Below, in pieces: positions 5,073 through 9,941 of a stretch of 9,941 nucleotides of DNA (within the stretch, counting starts at the first letter, position 1; each line of letters opens with the position of its first letter). Source of the DNA: a bacterium (GTDB lineage: Bacteria > Bacillota > Clostridia > Lachnospirales > Lachnospiraceae); contig SFRL01000075.1 of the NCBI GenBank assembly GCA_004562765.1, positions 1 through 9,941 of the forward strand, read 5' to 3'. Made by a program: the position numbers and the translations under genes. The notes beneath the pieces are model-generated. The model searched no databases. It was not told where the DNA came from and was given only the letters and a program-made list of their open reading frames with translations.

Positions 5073-7655
5073 ATGGGAGTAGGAAATGATACAATTCAGC
5101 AAGTAAATATACAGCAAACGGTACAGCAGCAACCGATACAGCAGCAACCGATACAACAACATCAGCATGATCAGTTGCCGCAGGCGCTTATCGCTCAGCA
5201 GGAGAGGGAACGGCAGGAACAGATGCGCCGGGAGCAGCGTTTGGTTCCGGAAACCGGAGTCAAGGCAAAGACAAAGAAACTGTTTACCGGTAAGACAAGG
5301 GAAAAAGCCTTCGGTGTCACGGAGGAAGAGGTGAATGATCATTTTTCGGAAGAGCGCAGTCAGGCGTTTAACCAGGAACTCCAACGTAATGTGGAAGAAG
5401 ATATGAGTAAAACATATCACAAGGGGTTTCACAAGGTTTTGAAAAAGATCGGGGAATATGTAAAATGTGTGCGGACCGAAGCCTCTTATGATAAGCAGCA
5501 GAGTGCTTTTTCGGAAGTGACCGATGCCATCAGGGATTACCTGAAGCGCTATAAGGAACAACCGAATCGGGATGCGGCGCACCAGATGGGACTGGAGCGG
5601 ATCAATATGTATCAGACGTACTTTGAGACCATTACCAACGGTTCCCTGCAGGTGCCGAAAGGGCAGGTGGCCCGTAAGATCGGGTATACCGAAGATGCGG
5701 GGAAAACACTGAAAATGAATACATCTATGAGTTCGCTGGCCTATAACTATGATGCTTCCAAGGAGTGCCTGTTTCCTCATGAACCGAAAGTCGGAGATAT
5801 ACAGCAAAGAAACTTGGGGGATTGTTATCTTTTGTCCGGGCTTGCATCTCTTGTGAAGGATCATCCGTCGTTTATCAAGCAGAGCATGTGTGATGACGGA
5901 AAGGGTCATGTCACTGTGCGTTTTTTCAAGAAGGGATATGACCATACGGGTGAATTGCCGGAAAAAGAGCAGGGCATGTTATTGGCTGCGCAGACATCAT
6001 TAACATTTCAGACAATGAAAACAGAAATATTGATCTTAAAACTGTTAACTTCTTTGAGTAATGACCTTTTGGAGGATATAAAATTTGTAAAGGAGATTGA
6101 CGGAATTGCTTTTGACGTGATGAATAAGTCAGCCATGGAGGGACTCAAATATGAGGATGCACATAAAGGTGAGGCGGACGTTGAGACGAAAAAGAAAGCG
6201 TTGGAAGAGAAAGCCGATCGTTTTATAAAAAGAATGGGGGCCTTAACTTTGGACAATGTGCCGGCACTTTGCAAGCTGGCGGAACGGTTGGCGCAAAATC
6301 CTGTGTTTGTGGAAACGATCGTCAACGCAGTACGACAGGAAAATGATGTGAACGAGGCATTGAAGAAGGGATATTCGCTGCTGGCTGACAGTCTGCTGGA
6401 TTCAGATAATCCCCTGTATCAGGAGGTAACAAGCCTGCATGAAAAACTTGCTGATCTGGAGGAGCCTGAGGCAGTTCCGATTTATGTGACGGTAGATAAA
6501 AAGGTGCCCCGAGTCATGGGAGCGGATCTCTATGCTGCAAATTCGTTATGGGTGTCTATGATCGAACGGGCTTATGCCGCCTCCGGGCTTCACAGACGGG
6601 AACTCAGGGAACCGGAGTCAGAGAGCGATCAGGCTGCTTTGAAAAAATTTTTGGATAAAGAAAAAGAAATCTTGATAAAACAGGATAATCCGAAGCTTAT
6701 GCCGAGCGAGGTCGATTATTTGCTGGCAAAGAAAAAAAGGGCATATATGGAGGACTATCGCCGCAGTTATAAGCACATCGAGGGTGGTAGCTCTTCGGAA
6801 TTTTTAGAGACCTTAACCGGAATTGCCAGACAGGATCACTCGATGGATGATATGTATTGGACGAAAAAAGATAACGTGGCCAAAACAGTAATCGACTCTG
6901 TGAAAAATGGGATGCTTGAAATTATGGTTCCGTATATGGAAAATCACAACAAGCTCCTAGCGTTTGTGCTGGATCATATATTTCAAGATTATTCCATGAA
7001 CAAATTGCAAAAACTGTATGATTCCAAGCTATATCGCGTACATGTATCGGATCTTGTGAGTCATTTCTGTAAGATTGAGAATTGGATGGAGAATCCAAAA
7101 GAACAGATGAAAAAATATAACCTGAATAAAGAAACACTGGAGCAGATCGTGCAGGAACTCCGGGAAAAACTTCCGGAATACATAGAACGGGCAATCGAAG
7201 CCGATAAGCTCAAGGTTCAGTATGATCCGATGTCTGGGAAGTATACAGAGGCTGCAAAAAAGGAGTATAAAGCCATAGAGGATGCATTGCGCAATCATAT
7301 TCCGGTAGGTGCCGGTACGGTAAATTTTCAGGGTGGTTCAAATACGGGACTAAATGGTGAGCCCGTGGAAGGTGGAATCGTTGGCAATCATGCCTATGCC
7401 ATTGTGGGTGTCAAAGAGATGGATGGCAAGAGATTTATAAAAATGCGCAATCCATGGAGAGCAGGGGATACCGGCTATGTAAAGTGTACAAAGCCCGGAG
7501 AAAATGCTGTATTTGAGAGAGTCAAATATAATGATGGTCCTTTTTCAACTATTTCACGGCAGAAGGAGCAGGGTACTTTTTATCTTGAACTGAATGACTT
7601 TTTGAGAAATGTCAAAACCATTTATTATAACAGTAATCAGGCAGTGACAGCGTAA
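5073..7655 (+). CDS. Calpain-family cysteine protease with large insertions
   Basis: The 860-residue protein is a calpain-type (family C2) thiol protease. In order: a Gln-rich N-terminus (8-60), a charged helical region (about 65-195), then the PC1 core PHEPKVGDIQQRNLGDCYLLSGLASL with oxyanion Gln245 and catalytic Cys251. The PC2 core carries VTVDKKVPRV (about 472-481), SLWVSMIERAYA (about 491-502), IEGGSSSEFLETLTG (569-583), GNHAYAIVGV with His773, and KMRNPWRAGD with Asn793. The triad is complete. Compared with a typical calpain core, about 180 mostly helical residues interrupt the strands between VRFFKKG (282-288) and PIYVTVD (469-475). Further additions lie at about 505-565 and 590-735. 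No signal peptide or membrane helix is seen, so it is probably cytoplasmic. ATG 5073 follows AGGAGGA at 5061; an upstream in-frame start at 5037 has no RBS. The substrate is unknown. It is 27 bases ahead of the GNAT gene, in the same operon. Confidence 0.87.
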   Translation: MGVGNDTIQQVNIQQTVQQQPIQQQPIQQHQHDQLPQALIAQQERERQEQMRREQRLVPETGVKAKTKKLFTGKTREKAFGVTEEEVNDHFSEERSQAFNQELQRNVEEDMSKTYHKGFHKVLKKIGEYVKCVRTEASYDKQQSAFSEVTDAIRDYLKRYKEQPNRDAAHQMGLERINMYQTYFETITNGSLQVPKGQVARKIGYTEDAGKTLKMNTSMSSLAYNYDASKECLFPHEPKVGDIQQRNLGDCYLLSGLASLVKDHPSFIKQSMCDDGKGHVTVRFFKKGYDHTGELPEKEQGMLLAAQTSLTFQTMKTEILILKLLTSLSNDLLEDIKFVKEIDGIAFDVMNKSAMEGLKYEDAHKGEADVETKKKALEEKADRFIKRMGALTLDNVPALCKLAERLAQNPVFVETIVNAVRQENDVNEALKKGYSLLADSLLDSDNPLYQEVTSLHEKLADLEEPEAVPIYVTVDKKVPRVMGADLYAANSLWVSMIERAYAASGLHRRELREPESESDQAALKKFLDKEKEILIKQDNPKLMPSEVDYLLAKKKRAYMEDYRRSYKHIEGGSSSEFLETLTGIARQDHSMDDMYWTKKDNVAKTVIDSVKNGMLEIMVPYMENHNKLLAFVLDHIFQDYSMNKLQKLYDSKLYRVHVSDLVSHFCKIENWMENPKEQMKKYNLNKETLEQIVQELREKLPEYIERAIEADKLKVQYDPMSGKYTEAAKKEYKAIEDALRNHIPVGAGTVNFQGGSNTGLNGEPVEGGIVGNHAYAIVGVKEMDGKRFIKMRNPWRAGDTGYVKCTKPGENAVFERVKYNDGPFSTISRQKEQGTFYLELNDFLRNVKTIYYNSNQAVTA
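5108..5167 (+). repeat. 15-bp tandem repeat encoding QQQPI units
   Basis: ACAGCAGCAACCGAT occurs at 5123-5137 and exactly again at 5138-5152, flanked by degenerate copies on both sides. It encodes the Gln-rich N-terminus of the calpain-like protein (QQPIQQQPIQQHQH). Such in-frame 15-bp repeats can change in number by slippage without breaking the frame. Confidence 0.8.
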
Positions 7656-7682
7656 AACGGCAGAAAATCGGAGGATGGAAAA

Positions 7683-9038
7683 TTGGAACATATTTCTGTG
7701 AATATGGCAGGAAAAGAATCATATAGGGAGCTGCTCCCTTTGGTGGCACCGGAAGCCTGGGGGATGCTGATGTCTGATGAAGCGGGATTGCTGCTGGCCG
7801 TAAAGGATGCCGGGGAGGATCGAGAAGAGGTGTGTGGTGCGGTGCTGTTTTGTAATGATCCGAAGGAGGGATTTTTGATCCCCTCCATTTATGTAAAAAA
7901 AGAGTATCGCAGGCAGGGGATCGGCGCTCTGCTCTTAACGGCAGCGCAGCAGCAGGCGCAGGCATGCGGCGCAGGGGGGATCACGCTGACTTACGAGGTG
8001 TCTGATGCAGAACCCCAAGAAGCTGAGGAGCGAACGCATTTTTTCCTGCAAAACGGTTATGGCATGCCCTCTGAGGAAACCATGGTGATGGCGATCCCGA
8101 TGGAGAGTCTGGCGGACAGCTATGTGGCAGGTCTGCCGGATCCCGGGCAGGAACACATTAAAAAAATGAAGTCCTTTGATGAACTGCCGTTTCTCGTCGG
8201 TAAGGACTACCGTGAGAGATTAGGCAATGAGATCCCGCAGATTCTGGACCGGTCTTTCGCGCCGGGTGTGGTGATCCCGGAACTGACACTGGCCTATGTG
8301 CAGAAGCATCAGGTCGTGGCATTCGTGGTATGCTCGGAGGTAGACGGGGCGCTCCATCTGCACGCTGCCTATGTGCAAAGTCAGACGCATGCAAAAGCGC
8401 TGATCTCTCTGGTAAAGCAGATCTTTCAGATCGCGCAGCAATCATATCCACAGTACCGCGTCCTGACGATCACGACCGCTACATATCAAGGCAGGCTATT
8501 GGCAGAAAAACTGTTGCACGGTGCGAAGATCCAACGGACGATCGTCTATACCTGTTTCAAAACGCTGTATGCGGATCACGTTTCTGTGGAGCCGACCGGA
8601 TTTGGTGAAGCGCTGGTGCGTTTCCAGACGTTGACGGAGTACCTTTCAAGTGCAGGAAAGCTCTCCTATCTGTATGTGGTGCCCGGTGAGATGCCAGTGG
8701 CGAAGCTTCCCATTGATGAGGAAGGACGGCTTCCGATGGCAGTTGTGCGCTATGTTGTGGATGTAGATGCGGAGGAGACCCCGTTTTTACTTTTGGCAGA
8801 CTTGGAGTTTCCCGTAAAGGAAACTCCGGTCGAGAAGCTGCGGGAACTGGTAAACCCCGTCTGCGATGCCGGTAAGATCACACGGGCCTACTGGAAAGAT
8901 GAAGAGGAAACCGTGCTGGTGCTGGAGGCGGAACGCAGAGAGGAGCTTGCACTTGTGCCGGAGGAAACCGTAGCATTTCTTGTGGATTTCGTCTCCGCAG
9001 CCCGGGAGATTGTGGAAGCTTGCCGGTGCACCGAATAA
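7683..9038 (+). CDS. GNAT N-acetyltransferase with extra C-terminal domains
   Basis: The 451-residue protein begins with a GNAT domain (about 1-150). GFLIPSIYVKKEYRRQGIGALLL (63-85) holds the acetyl-CoA pyrophosphate loop R77-Q78-G79-I80-G81. A second region (about 165-290, ELTLAYVQKHQVVAFVVCSE... and VLTITTATYQGRLLAEKLL) resembles a degenerate second GNAT fold without the glycine loop. The last 150 or so residues are acidic alpha/beta sequence (KLSYLYVVPGEMP..., FLVDFVSAAREIVEACR) that may be a YbjN/chaperone-like fold, which is a guess. The start is TTG 7683 with GGAGGA (7670-7675) upstream; the ATG at 7675 is out of frame. The gap after the protease gene is 27 bases with no terminator, so the two are cotranscribed. 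The acceptor of the acetyl group is unknown. Confidence 0.8.
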   Translation: MEHISVNMAGKESYRELLPLVAPEAWGMLMSDEAGLLLAVKDAGEDREEVCGAVLFCNDPKEGFLIPSIYVKKEYRRQGIGALLLTAAQQQAQACGAGGITLTYEVSDAEPQEAEERTHFFLQNGYGMPSEETMVMAIPMESLADSYVAGLPDPGQEHIKKMKSFDELPFLVGKDYRERLGNEIPQILDRSFAPGVVIPELTLAYVQKHQVVAFVVCSEVDGALHLHAAYVQSQTHAKALISLVKQIFQIAQQSYPQYRVLTITTATYQGRLLAEKLLHGAKIQRTIVYTCFKTLYADHVSVEPTGFGEALVRFQTLTEYLSSAGKLSYLYVVPGEMPVAKLPIDEEGRLPMAVVRYVVDVDAEETPFLLLADLEFPVKETPVEKLRELVNPVCDAGKITRAYWKDEEETVLVLEAERREELALVPEETVAFLVDFVSAAREIVEACRCTE

Positions 9039-9044
9039 GAAGTT

Positions 9045-9095
9045 ATGAAAAAACCGCTTGCACGTTCCTGAAAGGAAAAGCAAGCGGTTCATTTT
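9045..9095 (+). terminator. Hairpin terminator of the GNAT gene; copy 2 of the 51-bp repeat
   Basis: AACCGCTTGC (9052-9061) pairs with GCAAGCGGTT (9080-9089), with the same inner TTCCT-gaa-AGGAA stem as copy 1, and is followed by CATTTTAT. It begins 7 bases after the GNAT stop. It is identical to 4912-4962 except at one base. Confidence 0.8.
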
Positions 9096-9097
9096 AT

Positions 9098-9162
9098 AAA
9101 AGGCCGAACATCCCTGCTCCACACTTGACGTGCAAAGCAGCAGGGACTGTCCGGCCTTTTTT
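9098..9162. terminator. Strong bidirectional terminator
   Basis: AAAAGGCCG (9098-9106) pairs with CGGCCTTTT (9152-9160). The stem continues with ACA/TGT and TCCCTGCT/AGCAGGGA (9111-9118 with 9139-9146), interrupted only by a mismatch and one bulge. The plus side ends in six T, and the minus side in TTTTAT. It lies between the convergent GNAT gene (plus) and the small peptide gene (minus) and can stop transcription from both. Confidence 0.9.
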
Positions 9163-9173
9163 ACATTACATCT

Positions 9174-9365
9174 CTACTGTACACAGTTCATATCGGTGAG
9201 TCCGCAGCTCTTATCATCTGCAGAAGTATCGCCGTTCATGTTGGTGATGCTGTGCTCCTTCTGCTCCTGACCCTCTAAGCAGTTCATGTCCTGTAAGCCG
9301 CAGCTCTTGCTCTCGTCGTCAGTTGCTCCGTTCATATTGGAGATTCCTAATCCGTCCTTTGCCAT
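9174..9365 (-). CDS. 63-aa peptide made of two Cys-containing repeats
   Basis: I do not recognise this family. The peptide is two 22-residue repeats (residues 8-29 and 40-61) joined by a polar linker (LEGQEQKEHS). Each repeat reads I-S/T-N-M-N-G, an acidic D/S/T-rich stretch, then K-S-C-G-L-x-D-M-N-C, giving a CX6C pair (Cys22/29 and Cys54/61). The two ends of each repeat are themselves alike (IxNMNG and LxDMNC), so four small units can be seen. There is no signal peptide or membrane helix. A strong AGGAGGG (9373-9379 on the minus strand) lies 7 bases from the ATG, and a terminator follows the stop, so the gene is very probably expressed. It is divergent from ahpC. It could be a metal- or thiol-active peptide, or a precursor of a modified peptide, but no modifying enzyme is in the window. 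Confidence 0.75.
   Translation of the reverse strand: MAKDGLGISNMNGATDDESKSCGLQDMNCLEGQEQKEHSITNMNGDTSADDKSCGLTDMNCVQ
9183..9344 (-). repeat. Two 66-bp coding repeats in the small peptide gene
   Basis: The segments 9279-9344 and 9183-9248 encode the two 22-residue repeats of the peptide. They share clear stretches such as GCAGCTCTT and CGTTCAT on the plus strand but differ at many third positions, so the duplication is old and kept at protein level. Confidence 0.75.
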
Positions 9366-9626
9366 AATAAAAACCCTCCTGTTTCTTTGTTCTACGTGTC
9401 ATTGTGAAGGTGCTGATCTGCTGCCTGCACATGTTTGCCGGAGAAGTTCCCCGACTTCCCGGTTACTAAGAGTATACCAAGAAAACGGAAAAAACGGTAT
9501 AGACAAAACTTGGAAAATGATAAAAGAGACGTAGCAGGAAAAGATTGATTTTTTTTGAAATCTGTTAGAAAATAGGAATAGGTATCAATAACCAAAGGAA
9601 ACTATCTGTTGAAAGGAGAAGCGTAT
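9366..9626. promoter_or_regulatory. Divergent intergenic region between the peptide gene and ahpC
   Basis: These 261 bases must hold both promoters. On the minus strand a TATACT (complement of 9471-9476, AGTATA) could be the -10 of the peptide gene, but its -35 is poor. GTATACC (9472-9478) and GGTATAG (9496-9502) form an inverted repeat that could be an operator. For ahpC, TTGATT (9545-9550) with GAAAAT (9568-9573) at 17 bases is a weak promoter candidate. No clear PerR box was found. Confidence 0.3.
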
Positions 9627-9941
9627 ATGAGTTTTATCGAAAAAAGAATCGAGCCCTTTGAGGTAGATGCATATCAGAATGGGGAGTTTATCAAGGTAAG
9701 TGATCAGACCGATGCGGGAAAATGGAGGATCTTTTTCTTCTACCCGGCAGATTTTACATTTGTATGTCCCACAGAGCTGGGGGATCTGGCAGATCACTAT
9801 GAAGAATTTAAAGAGGCAGGCTGCGAGATCTATTCGGTATCTACCGACAGCCATTTCGTGCACAAGGCATGGGCAGACGCTTCCGATACGATCAAGAAGA
9901 TCAAATATCCGATGCTTTCCGATGCGGCATGGAAGCTTTCC
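9627..9941 (+). CDS. ahpC: Peroxiredoxin AhpC (5' part, cut by the window end)
   Basis: AhpC is a cytoplasmic 2-Cys peroxiredoxin that reduces hydrogen peroxide and organic hydroperoxides and is usually recycled by AhpF. The 105 visible residues match the family from the start: MSFIEKRIEPFEVDAY, then FFFYPADFTFVCPTEL with the peroxidatic Cys47, and later SVSTDSHFVHKAW and KYPMLSD. A full protein is about 187 residues, so the C-terminal resolving Cys lies outside the window. The RBS AAAGGAG (9612-9618) is 8 bases before the ATG. The gene is divergent from the Cys-repeat peptide gene, which may share oxidative control; that link is inferred. Confidence 0.96.
   Translation, partial: MSFIEKRIEPFEVDAYQNGEFIKVSDQTDAGKWRIFFFYPADFTFVCPTELGDLADHYEEFKEAGCEIYSVSTDSHFVHKAWADASDTIKKIKYPMLSDAAWKLS

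Noticed and set aside
5070..5945. 291-residue open frame on the minus strand
   Set aside because: It is the complement of the calpain gene, with a composition biased to Leu/Ile/Phe/His as expected from antisense of a Gln/Glu/Lys-rich protein, and no RBS was seen.
1..9941. CRISPR array, tRNA genes, insertion sequence ends or phage genes
   Set aside because: No regularly spaced repeats, cloverleaf-like sequence, transposase, integrase or structural phage gene was found.

Overview
The window looks like a chromosomal segment of an anaerobic, endospore-forming Firmicute, most likely a Lachnospiraceae/Clostridiales member. The reasons are three recognisable sporulation genes (spoVAA, spoVAB, spoVAC), strong AGGAGG-type ribosome binding sites, several GTG/TTG starts, moderate GC content, and a LiaF-like/DUF4097 envelope pair. 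No tRNA, rRNA, CRISPR array, transposase or phage gene was seen.

Layout. (1) 1-978: the 3' end of an unidentified membrane protein gene, then spoVAA (short, without the usual N-terminal domain) and spoVAB, tightly overlapping and closed by a hairpin terminator. (2) 994-2586: a two-gene operon for a LiaF-like four-helix membrane protein and a DUF4097 beta-repeat membrane protein. (3) 2587-3091: an AT-rich spacer with 14-bp tandem repeats, a good promoter and a structured leader, then a 108-residue protein I do not recognise. (4) 3092-4129, minus strand: an EF-hand-like calcium-binding protein, convergent with the previous gene with only 3 bases between stop codons. (5) 4190-4963: a sigma-G-like promoter, spoVAC with a hairpin over its start site, and a terminator. 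(6) 5073-9038: an operon of a large calpain-family cysteine protease (860 aa, complete catalytic triad, large helical insertions, Gln-rich N-terminus) and a GNAT acetyltransferase with an extra C-terminal region. (7) 9098-9365: a bidirectional terminator and a minus-strand gene for a 63-aa peptide built of two 22-residue Cys-containing repeats. (8) 9627-end: the 5' part of ahpC (peroxiredoxin).

How they fit together. spoVAA, spoVAB and spoVAC encode parts of the spore inner-membrane channel for dipicolinic acid, but here they lie in two units separated by unrelated genes, instead of one spoVA operon. The protease/acetyltransferase operon is bracketed by two almost identical 51-bp hairpin sequences (50/51 identical), one ending spoVAC and one ending the acetyltransferase gene. 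The least explained items are this protease/acetyltransferase pair, the repeat peptide divergent from ahpC, and the leader at 2670-2755, whose long inverted repeat would hide the ribosome binding site only in read-through transcripts.
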